From positions 3,534,001 through 3,598,000 of the forward strand of contig NZ_CP031356.1 in NCBI RefSeq assembly GCF_003355475.1: DNA of 64,000 nt, given 5' to 3'. The notes beneath the pieces were generated by a model. That model saw nothing but the letters and a program-made list of their open reading frames with translations. It was not told the origin of the DNA and did no database searches. Source of the stretch: Brachybacterium saurashtrense. Lineage in GTDB: Bacteria > Actinomycetota > Actinomycetes > Actinomycetales > Dermabacteraceae. Below, one piece after another: positions 7,638-16,191 of this stretch (within the stretch, counting starts at the first letter, position 1; each line of letters opens with the position of its first letter). The translations under genes were made by a program, and so were the position numbers.

Positions 7638-9392
7638 ATGCCCGCCCAGGAGCGTCGGGAGACGACCGCCCAGGACGAGGCTCTGCCCGCGGAGCCGCTG
7701 CGCACCGACGTGCTCGTGATCGGCTCCGGCATCGCCGGTCTCACCGCAGCCCTGCGCGCCGCCCGGAGCGCGACGGTGCTGCTGGTGACCAAGGCGGCGC
7801 TGGCCGACGGCGCCACCGCCCGCGCCCAGGGCGGCATCGCCGGGGCCGTCGATGCGGCGGATACCCCCGCCGACCACGCCCGGGACACCCTCGACGCGGG
7901 CGCCGGGCTGGGCGATCCGGAGGCGGTGCGGCGGCTCTGCGAGGCCGCCCCTGCGGCGATCGCGGCGCTCGAGGCCCACGGGGTGCGCTTCGACCGGGCC
8001 CCGGGTGGCGGCCCCGCGCTCGGGCTCGAGGGCGCCCACGGCCGTCCCCGCATCCTCCACGCCGGCGGCGACGCCACCGGCGCCGCGATCCAGGACGCCC
8101 TGGTCGCGGCGGTGCGCGCGCGGGCCGCGGTGGAGGACTCCCCGCTGACGCTGCGCGAGCACACGGCCCTGGTGGACCTCGACATGGTGGACGGCCGGGC
8201 GGTGGGCGCCGCACTGCGGGCGGCCGACGGATCCCGCCTCGCGGTGCGGGCCGGCGCCGTCCTGCTCGCCACCGGCGGGGCGGGCCAGCTGTTCACCCAC
8301 ACCACCAATCCCGCCACCGCCACCGGGGACGGCCTCGCCGCCGCCTGGCGGGCCGGGGCCGCGCTCGAGGACCTCGAGTTCTACCAGTTCCACCCCACCG
8401 CCCTCGCCGTCGACGGCCCGGAGGCCTGCTTCCTGCTCTCCGAGGCGGTGCGCGGGGAGGGTGCGCTGCTGCGCGACGAGCACGGCCACCGGTTCCTGCC
8501 CGCGATCGACCCGCGCGGGGAGCTCGCCCCGCGGGACGTGGTGGCGCGGGCGATCGCGCAGGTGATGGTCGCGCAGGAGGGGCGGCCGGTGCTGCTGGAC
8601 GCCACCGCGCTGGGCGCGGAGCACCTGCGCCGACGCTTCCCCACGATCGACGCCGCGCTGCGCCGGGCCGGGATCGACTGGAGCCGCACGCCGGTGCCCG
8701 TCACCCCCGCCGCCCACTACTGGATGGGCGGGATCCGCACCGACCTCGAGGGCCGCACCACGGTGCCGGGCCTGTTCGCGGCCGGGGAGTGCGCCCGCAC
8801 CGGCGTGCACGGCGCGAACCGCCTGGCCTCGAACTCGCTGCTCGAGGGCGCGGTGTTCGGGGAACGGGCCGGGGAGGCGGCCGCCGCGGCCGCCCGCGCC
8901 GGCTCGGAGCTCCCCGCTCCCGCGCCTTCACCCGGGCGGGCGCCGGCTCCTGCCCCGTCAGCCGCTGCCTCGTCGGCTCCTGCCTCGTCGGCCGCCGCTC
9001 CGTCGACCGCCACTCCGCCGGCTGCCACCGCGCCGTCCGCCGCGCCCGCCCGGGGCGGCCGGGACTGGTCCCGCGCCGCGCTGCAGGCGCTGCTGTGGCG
9101 GCACGTGGGCCCGCTGCGCCACCGGGCCGGGCTGGAGGAGGCCGCCGCGCAGCTCGCCGCCTGGCAGGCCCCGCCTCCCGCCGCGACGACCTCGCTCGCC
9201 GCGCTCGAGGACCGCAACCTCCTCGACCTCGCCCGGCTGCTCACCGCCCACGCCCTGGCGCGCCCCGACTCCGTGGGCGCCCACCACCTGCTGGACGCCC
9301 CCGCGCCGCGCGACGCCCCCGCGCCGGCCGACGCCCCGCACCGCACCACCGCCCCACAGCCCGCCCTCGTCCCGGAGGCCTCCGCATGCTGA
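7638..9392 (+). CDS. nadB: L-aspartate oxidase NadB with an Ala/Pro/Ser linker
   Basis: NadB oxidises L-aspartate to iminoaspartate, the substrate of NadA, using FAD. The 584-residue protein has the FAD motif VIGSGIAGLTAALRAA at about residue 31, the block ARAQGGIAGAVD near 65, FYQFHPTAL near 250, and EGALLRDEHGHRF of the succinate dehydrogenase/fumarate reductase family. HGANRLASNSLLEGAVFGERA near 395-415 binds the flavin. Unusually, a low-complexity stretch of about 45 residues made almost only of Ala, Pro and Ser (about residues 430-475) separates the catalytic part from the C-terminal helical domain. The gene starts 2 bases after nadA and its end overlaps nadC by 7 bases, so the three are translated together. 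Confidence 0.96.
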   Translation: MPAQERRETTAQDEALPAEPLRTDVLVIGSGIAGLTAALRAARSATVLLVTKAALADGATARAQGGIAGAVDAADTPADHARDTLDAGAGLGDPEAVRRLCEAAPAAIAALEAHGVRFDRAPGGGPALGLEGAHGRPRILHAGGDATGAAIQDALVAAVRARAAVEDSPLTLREHTALVDLDMVDGRAVGAALRAADGSRLAVRAGAVLLATGGAGQLFTHTTNPATATGDGLAAAWRAGAALEDLEFYQFHPTALAVDGPEACFLLSEAVRGEGALLRDEHGHRFLPAIDPRGELAPRDVVARAIAQVMVAQEGRPVLLDATALGAEHLRRRFPTIDAALRRAGIDWSRTPVPVTPAAHYWMGGIRTDLEGRTTVPGLFAAGECARTGVHGANRLASNSLLEGAVFGERAGEAAAAAARAGSELPAPAPSPGRAPAPAPSAAASSAPASSAAAPSTATPPAATAPSAAPARGGRDWSRAALQALLWRHVGPLRHRAGLEEAAAQLAAWQAPPPAATTSLAALEDRNLLDLARLLTAHALARPDSVGAHHLLDAPAPRDAPAPADAPHRTTAPQPALVPEASAC

Positions 9393-10246
9393 CCACCGCC
9401 CAGATCGATCCCGTCGTCACCGCCGCGCTCGCCGAGGACGCCCCCTGGGGCGACCTCACCGGCGAGGTGCTGCTGCCCGCGCACGCCACCGCCGCCGCCC
9501 GGCTCACCGCCCGCGAGGCGGGCGTGCTCGCCGGCGCCGAGGTGTTCGCCGCCGCGTTCCGGCTCGCCGACCCCGCCGCCCAGGTCACCGCCCGCGCCGC
9601 CGACGGCGACCGCTTCGCCGCCGGAGACGTGCTCGCCGAGGTGACCGGCCCCGCCCGGGCCGTGCTCCGGGCCGAACGGGTGGCCCTGAACCTGGTGCAG
9701 CGGATGTCCGGCATCGCGACCGCCACCCGGCGCATGGTCGACGCGGTGGAGGGCACCTCCGCCCGGATCACCGACACCCGCAAGACCACCCCCGGCCTGC
9801 GCGCCCTGGAGCGGCACGCGGTGCGCTGCGGCGGTGGCGTGAACCACCGCTTCTCCCTCTCTGACGCGGTGATGGCGAAGGACAACCACCTCGCCGTGCT
9901 CGCCCAGCAGGGACTGGACCTCGCCGAGGCGCTGCGCACGGCCCGCACCCGCCTGGGCCACACCACCGTGCTCGAGGTGGAGGTGGACCGCCTCGACCAG
10001 ATCGACGCCGTGCTCGCCGGCGGCGCGGACGTGGTCATGCTGGACAACTTCTCCCTCGAGGACCTCGCCGCCGGGGTGCGCCGCATCGATGGCCGCGCCG
10101 TGGTGGAGGCCAGCGGCACCGTCACCCTCGACACCGTGCGCGCGATCGCCGAGACCGGCGTGGACGTCATCTCCTCCGGGGCGCTCACCCACAGCGCCCG
10201 CCACCTCGACCTGGGCCTCGACATGACCGTCGACGCCGGCGCCTGA
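9386..10246 (+). CDS. nadC: Nicotinate-nucleotide pyrophosphorylase (carboxylating) NadC
   Basis: NadC turns quinolinate and phosphoribosyl pyrophosphate into nicotinate mononucleotide, the last step of the de novo branch. The 286-residue protein is full length. Visible family features are EDAPWGDLTGEVLL at the N-terminus, RVALNLVQRMSGIAT, the substrate-binding block TDTRKTTPGLRALER with HAVRCGGGVNHRFSL, and the barrel motifs VEVEVDRL, VMLDNFS and VEASGTVTLDTV. The ATG at 9386 overlaps the end of nadB by seven bases in another frame. The cysteine desulfurase gene follows after nine bases. Confidence 0.96.
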   Translation: MLTTAQIDPVVTAALAEDAPWGDLTGEVLLPAHATAAARLTAREAGVLAGAEVFAAAFRLADPAAQVTARAADGDRFAAGDVLAEVTGPARAVLRAERVALNLVQRMSGIATATRRMVDAVEGTSARITDTRKTTPGLRALERHAVRCGGGVNHRFSLSDAVMAKDNHLAVLAQQGLDLAEALRTARTRLGHTTVLEVEVDRLDQIDAVLAGGADVVMLDNFSLEDLAAGVRRIDGRAVVEASGTVTLDTVRAIAETGVDVISSGALTHSARHLDLGLDMTVDAGA

Positions 10247-10255
10247 GGGACGCGG

Positions 10256-11410
10256 ATGCTCTACCTCGACGCCGCCGCCACCGCCCCCGTGCGCCGCGAG
10301 GCGCTGGAGGCGGCCTGGCCCTACCTCACCGGCACCTTCGGCAACCCCTCCAGCCACCACGCGGTGGGGGAGGCGGCCGCGGCCGGGCTCGCCGACGCCC
10401 GCCGCCGCGCCGCCGCCGTGCTCGGCGTGCGCCGCAGCGACATCGTGTTCACCGCCGGCGGCACCGAGGCCGCGAACCTCGCGATCAAGGGCCTCGCCCT
10501 GGCCGCCCCGCGCGGCCGCCACCTGGTCACCGCCGCCACCGAGCACTCCGCGGTGCTGGAGAGCGTGGCGCACCTGCGACGCGCCCACGGCTTCGAGGTC
10601 TCCCACGTGCCGCTGGAGGCCGACGGCACCGTCACCGCGGAGGCGCTGGCCTCCGTGCTGCGGGAGGACACCACGCTGGTCACCCTGGCGCTGGCGAACA
10701 ACGAGATCGGCACCGTCACCGAGCTGCGGCCGCTGGTGGAGGCCGCGCACGCCGTCGGGGCGCTGACCCACACCGACGCCGTGCAGGCCGCGGGCTGGCT
10801 GGACCTGCGCGGCCTGGGCGTGGACGCCCTCACCCTCTCCGGGCACAAGGTGGGCGCCCCTAAGGGCATCGGCCTGGCGATGCTGCGCGGCCGGCTGCCG
10901 GTGGAGCCGCTGATCCACGGCGGCGGCCAGGAGAACGAGCGCCGCTCCGGCACCGAGAACGTCGCCTTCGCCGTCGCGCTCGCCGTGGCGCTCGAGCTCG
11001 CCGAGGCGGAGCGGGAGGACAAGGCCGCCCGCCTGGCCCTGCTGCGGGACCGGCTGCTGGACGCGGTGCGCGAGAGCCGGCCCGACGCCCTGCTCACTGG
11101 CCCGGATCCGCGCACGGGCGGCCACCGCCTGCCCGGCCACGTCTCCTTCTGCCTGCCCGGCCGCAGCGGCGAGTCCGTGCTGCTGGATCTCGCCGAGCAC
11201 GGGGTGATCGCCTCCAGCGGCTCCGCCTGCGCGGCCGGCAGCGACGAGCCCTCGCACGTGCTGACGGCCCTGGGCATCCCCGGCGAGGTGGCGCAGACGG
11301 CGGTGCGCTGCACCCTGCCCGGCGACCTCCCCGACGCCCAGGCCGAGGCCGCGATCGCCGCGGTGCGGGAGGTGCTCGCCGCACTCCCCGGAGCCGGTGG
11401 CCCCGCGTGA
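10256..11410 (+). CDS. Cysteine desulfurase (NifS/IscS-like) of the nad operon
   Basis: A 384-residue pyridoxal-phosphate enzyme that removes sulfur from cysteine for cluster assembly. YLDAAATAPVRREALEA opens the protein; TAGGTEAANLAIKG and the cofactor lysine in LSGHKVGAPKGIGL (about residue 201) are present. GGGQENERRSGTENV and the active-site loop SSGSACAAGSDEPSHVL, with the catalytic Cys near residue 324, complete the family set. Its place directly after nadC mirrors the nifS-nadABC arrangement known in Bacillus, where the desulfurase is needed for the NadA iron-sulfur cluster. That role is an inference here but a strong one. Confidence 0.93.
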   Translation: MLYLDAAATAPVRREALEAAWPYLTGTFGNPSSHHAVGEAAAAGLADARRRAAAVLGVRRSDIVFTAGGTEAANLAIKGLALAAPRGRHLVTAATEHSAVLESVAHLRRAHGFEVSHVPLEADGTVTAEALASVLREDTTLVTLALANNEIGTVTELRPLVEAAHAVGALTHTDAVQAAGWLDLRGLGVDALTLSGHKVGAPKGIGLAMLRGRLPVEPLIHGGGQENERRSGTENVAFAVALAVALELAEAEREDKAARLALLRDRLLDAVRESRPDALLTGPDPRTGGHRLPGHVSFCLPGRSGESVLLDLAEHGVIASSGSACAAGSDEPSHVLTALGIPGEVAQTAVRCTLPGDLPDAQAEAAIAAVREVLAALPGAGGPA

Positions 11411-11422
11411 CAGACTGAGCAG

Positions 11423-12217
11423 GTGAGCACGCCGATGAACAACTCCCTGCCCTGGCCCGAGCCCGCCGAGGTGCTGCCGCTGACCGCCGCGCGCCCGGTG
11501 CTGGACCGCCTGTCCTCCCTGGTCACCACCCACGCCCAGGACACCGCGCTGATCCCCGGCCTCGCCGTCACGGAGGAGGAGGTGGCCGCCGATCCGCCGC
11601 CCGCCCTCGAGCAGATCGGCGACGAGCTCGGCGGGATCGTGCTGCGCGGCCGCACCGTCCTCACCCTCCAGATCGAGGACCGCACCGACGAGGGCCCGTA
11701 CACCCTGCTGGGCGAGGCGACCAGCTACTACCCGCTGTACGAGACCGAGGACTCCGCCGTGATCCTCGCCCTCGGGGAGGACGGCACCGCCGGCGCCGTC
11801 CACGGCATCGGGGAGGACCTCGCGCTGCGCCTGGCCGCCGCGGACCTCCCCACCTACCTCGAGCATCTCGCCGACGCGCTCGAGGCGACGCTCACCGCCC
11901 TGGCCGCGCGCGGCCCGGCAGAGGAGGACGTCGAGTCCGAGCGCGACGAGGCCGCCGCACAGCTCATGGACCAGCACCTCTTCGCCGCGCTGCTGGGCAC
12001 GGACGAGGCCGCCGACGGCCCGGAGGTGCCCTGGCAGGCACCGAGCTCCGCCGGCATCGTGGATATCCCGCCCGGCACCCTCGCCGTCGCGGACCTGCGT
12101 GCGGCGCCCGTCGGCGCCCGCGCGGACCTGATGGAGGTGGAGGCCCCCGGGGACCCGCTGGACCTGCGCGTCGCCTGGCGCGAGCGCGGGCTCGTGGTCG
12201 CCCTCCTCGGCGGCTGA
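11423..12217 (+). CDS. Hypothetical acidic protein after the nad operon
   Basis: I do not recognise this 264-residue protein. It is acidic and soluble, without signal peptide or membrane segment. The middle holds a predicted alpha/beta region (GIVLRGRTVLTLQIEDRTD; GEATSYYPLYETEDSAVILALG), and a helical, Glu/Asp-rich part follows. The start is uncertain: GTG at 11423 is preceded six bases upstream by CAGACT, a -10-like box that would make a leaderless message, while an ATG at 11435 has AGGTGAG seven bases before it. The gene begins 12 bases after the cysteine desulfurase, so read-through from the nad operon is possible. It may also be linked to the toxin genes that follow, but nothing in the sequence shows that. 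Confidence 0.65.
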   Translation: MSTPMNNSLPWPEPAEVLPLTAARPVLDRLSSLVTTHAQDTALIPGLAVTEEEVAADPPPALEQIGDELGGIVLRGRTVLTLQIEDRTDEGPYTLLGEATSYYPLYETEDSAVILALGEDGTAGAVHGIGEDLALRLAAADLPTYLEHLADALEATLTALAARGPAEEDVESERDEAAAQLMDQHLFAALLGTDEAADGPEVPWQAPSSAGIVDIPPGTLAVADLRAAPVGARADLMEVEAPGDPLDLRVAWRERGLVVALLGG

Positions 12218-12311
12218 GCCGGGGGAGGGGAGAACTCCCCATTCCCCGGCCCGGCCCCGCTCCGTAGCGTGGCCCCGTGCGAGAGCGGACGGGGACCACG
12301 GGGGAGGCGAC

Positions 12312-13532
12312 GTGAACGGATTCCTGGGGGCGGACACCGCCGCGCTGCGAGAGGCCGGCCGGCGCCTGGTGCTGGGCGCCGACCGCCTGGACGGGCTCAC
12401 CGCCCGCCTCGCGTCGCTCGTGGACACGGTGCCGTGGGAGGGCCCGGACGCGGACTCCTTCCGCGCCGACTGGAGCACGGACGCGCGCCCGCGCCTGCAC
12501 GATCGCAGCGAGGGGCTGCAGCGCAGGGCGCGGGAGCTGATGCTCCACGCCGAGGAGCAGGACGCCTGCTCCGCCCCGGAGGCGACGGGCCTCGGCGGCG
12601 GGGCACTCGGCGGGCCCGGCGGGGGAACAGTCGGCGGCGGAGCGCTCGGCGGGCCGGCCGCCTCCGGTCCCGTGCCCGGCCCCGGCGTGCCCGCGCCCAC
12701 CGCCGCCGAGGCCTCCGCGGCGATCGGCGAGGACGCCCTGATGTTCGACGACACCGGGATGCGGCTGTCCCCGCCGGAGGTGCAGCACTCCGTGGAGGTG
12801 GGCGCGGAGCACGAGCTCGCCCCCGCCGGAGCGGACGTCCCCTTCGGGTTCGACGCCGAGGGGGAGCCGCTGGAGCTCGCGCCCGGGACCGTGTACGACG
12901 TGGGCGCGCACGGCCGCTACTACACCGACGCCGCGGGCGAGGTGGTCTACGTCGAGGCCTCCGGCGGCGGCGAGGAGATGAACCCCAACCTCCGCGAGGT
13001 GCACCCCGACGCCACCTACCACGTCAACGACAACGCCTACTACCGCACCGACGAGGTGGGACGCACCGAGCACCTGTACGTGCCGGACGTGATCGTGGAC
13101 CGCGACATGGCCCGCAGCACGTCGATCCAGTCCAGGATCGCGGAACGCTGGGACATGGCCGGGGACGGCACCTCCGAGCCGGTCGAGTTCAACGCCGGCC
13201 ACGTGCTGGCCCGCCAGCTGGGCGGCATCCGCGAGGAGATCAACTACACCCGCCAGTGGGACGAGGTGAACCAGGCCCGCAGCGGGAAGGACACGATCTA
13301 CACCGTGGAGGAGATGATGGCCGACGGCATCGGCGAGCAGGGCCACTCCTACTCCTACGAGACCCTCGTGACCTGGGGCGAGGAGCAGCCTGCCGGGGTG
13401 GGGCCGCAGCACGGCAGCGAGCCCTGGGAGTACGTGCCCGAGAGCTACGACGTGAGCATCCTCGAGGACGGCGGCGAGCGCACCGAGATGCGCCTGGCCA
13501 ACACCCCCGACGGTGCGAGGTTCCCCCGATGA
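12312..13532 (+). CDS. WXG-type polymorphic toxin with DNA/RNA non-specific endonuclease domain
   Basis: A 406-residue protein in three parts. Residues 1-85 are helical with a WEG turn at about residue 42 and resemble WXG100/ESX secretion domains of type VII substrates. Residues 92-130 form a Gly/Ala/Pro-rich linker. The C-terminal 180 residues look like the NS_2-type endonuclease domain: YYRTDEVGRTEHLY, then FNAGHVLARQLGG with His297 as likely general base, and INYTRQWDEVNQ with Asn as likely metal ligand. A TAGCGT -10-like box lies at 12265, and GGGGGAGG precedes the GTG start. The stop overlaps the next gene as ATGA, a typical toxin-immunity layout. Toxicity is inferred, not shown. Confidence 0.75.
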   Translation: MNGFLGADTAALREAGRRLVLGADRLDGLTARLASLVDTVPWEGPDADSFRADWSTDARPRLHDRSEGLQRRARELMLHAEEQDACSAPEATGLGGGALGGPGGGTVGGGALGGPAASGPVPGPGVPAPTAAEASAAIGEDALMFDDTGMRLSPPEVQHSVEVGAEHELAPAGADVPFGFDAEGEPLELAPGTVYDVGAHGRYYTDAAGEVVYVEASGGGEEMNPNLREVHPDATYHVNDNAYYRTDEVGRTEHLYVPDVIVDRDMARSTSIQSRIAERWDMAGDGTSEPVEFNAGHVLARQLGGIREEINYTRQWDEVNQARSGKDTIYTVEEMMADGIGEQGHSYSYETLVTWGEEQPAGVGPQHGSEPWEYVPESYDVSILEDGGERTEMRLANTPDGARFPR

Positions 13533-14026
13533 GCGCCGCCGGGCTGGAGCACGAGGGCGAGCAGCTGCAGCGCCTCGCCGCGGCGCTGCTGGACGCGGCC
13601 GACCCCGGCGCGAGCGCGGTGCGCGTCGCCGCCGCGTTCCTGCCGCACCGCGACACCTGGGCGGCGCGGATCCTGCGCACCGACGCCGCCGGCGCGCACG
13701 AGGGCGGCGACGCGGTGCTCGAGGCGGGCTCCCGCCTCGCCGAACAGCTCGACGCGCTGCAGGAGGCCGCCGCCGCGCAGTCCCAGGCCTTCGTCTCCTG
13801 CCGGGTGGTGGTGACCCGCTCCGCCGAGGACGGGCAGCGCGTGAGCGTGGACTGCGCTCTGAACCACGACCGCGACCCCGGCAGCCTCAACGGTCTGGGC
13901 GGTGTGGACGCCGAGTACGCCCGGCGCCTCGCCGCCCGGGTGGGCGCGGAGCGGATGCCCGCCTGGGTGCGGGCGCTGCTGGAGGACGGGGCCGCTCCCG
14001 GCGCCACGGGCGGCGCCCGCGCCTGA
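13529..14026 (+). CDS. Putative immunity protein for the upstream nuclease toxin
   Basis: A 165-residue soluble protein with no family I can name. It starts inside the toxin stop codon (ATGA overlap), so the two are translationally coupled, the usual arrangement of polymorphic toxins and their antidotes. The sequence reads as an alpha/beta protein: an N-terminal helix (LEHEGEQLQRLAAALLDAA), a central helix pair, then strands such as FVSCRVVVTRSAEDGQRVSVDCALNHD that contain many acidic residues, which would suit binding a basic nuclease face. The immunity role rests on position and size only. Confidence 0.6.
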   Translation: MSAAGLEHEGEQLQRLAAALLDAADPGASAVRVAAAFLPHRDTWAARILRTDAAGAHEGGDAVLEAGSRLAEQLDALQEAAAAQSQAFVSCRVVVTRSAEDGQRVSVDCALNHDRDPGSLNGLGGVDAEYARRLAARVGAERMPAWVRALLEDGAAPGATGGARA

Positions 14027-14135
14027 CCTGCTCGCCCCGCCCTGACCTGCCGAGTCCGCCCGGGACGGGGCACGACGGGTCTACCCTGGTGCCACGCCTC
14101 CGCTGCCGTGAGGCACCCCGATCAGGAGCCGTGCC

Positions 14136-15032
14136 ATGTCCGCGCCCATCCCCGTCGGCCCCGCGCCGGTGCTCGTCCTCGTCCCCGGTGCTACCGGTGC
14201 CCCCGCGGACGGCGGCCCCCGGTTCCATCTGGCCGATGCGACCGTCCCCCAGCTCTCCGTCACGGACCTCGTCGCCACCCGCGGCGACGGCGTGTTCGAG
14301 ACCATCGGTGCCTTCGACGGCGTGCCCGTCAACGTGGGCCCGCATCTGGCGCGCCTGGCCCACAGCGCCGCCCAGGTGGAGCTGTCCGCTCCCGACCAGG
14401 CCACCCTCGCCGAGGCGGTGGATGCCGCCATCGCCGCCCACGAGGACGTCGCCGAGCTCAGCGTGCGGGTGATGCTCACCCGCGGCATCGAGGGCACCGG
14501 CGTGCCCACCTGCTGGATCCACGCCCGCGTCTCCGATGACTGGACGCCGTACCGGGCCGGGATGCGGGTGGCCACGCTGGACCGCGGCCTCTCCACCGCC
14601 GTCGCCGAGACCAGCCCCTGGCTGCTGCCCGGCGCGAAGACCCTCAGCTACGCCGTGAACATGGCGGCGGTGCGGGAGGCGAAGCGCCGCGGCGCGGTGG
14701 ACGTGCTGTTCGTGGCGAGCGACGGCTACGTGCTGGAGGGCCCCACCTCCACGCTGCTGGTGCGCCGCGGGGACGAGTTCACCACCACCCCCGCCAGCGC
14801 CGGGGTGCTGCCGGGCACCAGCGTGGCCTCCCTGTTCCCCTGGCTGCAGGCGCAGGGCCACCAGGTGGCCGAGCGCCTGATGACGGTCGCGGACGTGGCG
14901 GGCTCCGACGGCGCCTGGCTGCTCTCCTCCACCCGCCTCGCCGCCCCGATCGCCCGGCTCGACGAGACGGAGCTGCCGGTGGACGCCGCGCTCACCGACC
15001 GCTTCCAGCAGGTGCTCATGGGCCGCGCCTGA
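14136..15032 (+). CDS. Class IV aminotransferase / aminodeoxychorismate lyase-like protein
   Basis: A 298-residue fold-type IV pyridoxal-phosphate enzyme. The family covers branched-chain aminotransferases, D-amino-acid aminotransferases and 4-amino-4-deoxychorismate lyase (PabC). Seen here are GDGVFETIGAFDGVPVNVGPHLARL near residue 50, the cofactor lysine in LLPGAKTLSYAVNM near residue 168, and VLEGPTSTLLVRRGD near 200. The start FETI..dG with a following His and Arg-Leu is typical of the PabC/D-AAT branch, so folate synthesis is possible, but no pabAB gene is near. CAGGAG sits upstream of the ATG at 14136. The gene stands alone on the plus strand, facing a SorC regulator gene. Confidence 0.85.
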   Translation: MSAPIPVGPAPVLVLVPGATGAPADGGPRFHLADATVPQLSVTDLVATRGDGVFETIGAFDGVPVNVGPHLARLAHSAAQVELSAPDQATLAEAVDAAIAAHEDVAELSVRVMLTRGIEGTGVPTCWIHARVSDDWTPYRAGMRVATLDRGLSTAVAETSPWLLPGAKTLSYAVNMAAVREAKRRGAVDVLFVASDGYVLEGPTSTLLVRRGDEFTTTPASAGVLPGTSVASLFPWLQAQGHQVAERLMTVADVAGSDGAWLLSSTRLAAPIARLDETELPVDAALTDRFQQVLMGRA

Positions 15033-15118
15033 CCCGCTCGGCCGCCGGCACGGCCCGACGTGGGGGCTGCGGCGTCGGTGCGCGGGCAGTGCCGGCGCCG
15101 TCGCCCACGCACCGCCGC

Positions 15119-16075
15119 TCAGGTGCGGGCGAGCACCTCGCGGGCGAGGTCCACGTCCACCACGACGGTGTCGATCACGCCGCTGCGCAGCACCCCCAGC
15201 ACCCCCGGCGCCTTCTCGGGACCGGCCGCGACGCCCACCACCTCGGGGATCCGCAGCAGCTGCGAGAAGGTGAGCGCGAGCACCCGCTGATCCGTCGGCG
15301 CCCCCAGCGGCACCCCGTCGGCGTCGACGAACCGGCCGCACACGTCCCCCACCGGGTTCTGCGCGGCGAAGGCCGCGCGCTCCGCCTCGCTGAGCCGCAT
15401 CAGCCCCAGCACCAGCGGCGAGGAGTGCCGGCCCAGCGAACCGATCCCCACCAGCGCCAGCTCCACCTGCGCGGCGGCGGCCAGCACCTCGCCGATGCTG
15501 GACTCGCCGCGCAGCGTCGCCACCGCGGTGGCGGATTCCAGCACGGCGGGGGCGTACAGGGTTCGGGGCGTGGCGCCCAGCCGGGAGGCGAGCACCCGCA
15601 GCACCGATTCGCCGGAGTCGAACTGGTCCAGGGTGCTGTGCCCGCCCACCAGCGGCAGCACCGCGGGGGTGGGGCGGGGGCGCAGCGTCTCCAGCTCCGC
15701 GACCACGCTCTGGACCGTCTGCCCCCAGGACACCCCGATGCTGCGCACCGTCGCGACCCGCTGCGCCAGCACCGCCGCACCCTCCCGCGCCACGGACTCC
15801 ATCGCCGGGGCGCGCGGCGCGGAGACCACGTGCGCCTCCCGCAGCGAGAACGCCGCCCGCAGCGCGGCCTCGAGCGCCTCGTCGCGGCGCGGCGGGCCGT
15901 CCGGGTCGTGAATCGTGATCTCCACGATCCCGCGCTCCTTCGCCTGGGAGAGGATCCTGGAGACGTTGGAGCGGGACAGGTCCAGCTCGTGGGCGATCTC
16001 CGTCTGCGACCGGCCCTGCTCGTAGTACAGGCGCGCCGCCCGCACGACCACGGCGGTGTCACGAGGGGCGGGCAT
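15119..16075 (-). CDS. SorC-family sugar-binding transcriptional regulator
   Basis: A 318-residue regulator. Residues 10-55 form a helix-turn-helix (YYEQGRSQTEIAHELDLSRSNVSRILSQAKERGIVEI) typical of the SorC/DeoR-like group. The remainder is a sugar-phosphate isomerase-like effector domain with GVSWGQTVQSVV, LPLVGGHSTLDQFDSGESVLRVLA and LALVGIGSLG blocks. Effectors in this family are usually sugar phosphates. The ATG at 16075 is preferred over the GTG at 16081 because AGGAG lies five bases before it. It is divergent from the PTS EIIA gene at 16192, which it may control. Confidence 0.9.
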   Translation of the reverse strand: MPAPRDTAVVVRAARLYYEQGRSQTEIAHELDLSRSNVSRILSQAKERGIVEITIHDPDGPPRRDEALEAALRAAFSLREAHVVSAPRAPAMESVAREGAAVLAQRVATVRSIGVSWGQTVQSVVAELETLRPRPTPAVLPLVGGHSTLDQFDSGESVLRVLASRLGATPRTLYAPAVLESATAVATLRGESSIGEVLAAAAQVELALVGIGSLGRHSSPLVLGLMRLSEAERAAFAAQNPVGDVCGRFVDADGVPLGAPTDQRVLALTFSQLLRIPEVVGVAAGPEKAPGVLGVLRSGVIDTVVVDVDLAREVLART

Positions 16076-16191
16076 GGGCACTCCTGGTCCGGGAGGGCCG
16101 GAGGCGGGGCGCGTCCGGCCGGATGCGCCCAGCGTACGCAGGTGCGGCCCGCTGCCGTGCCAGACTCGTGCCGAGCCATCCGGGAGGAATC

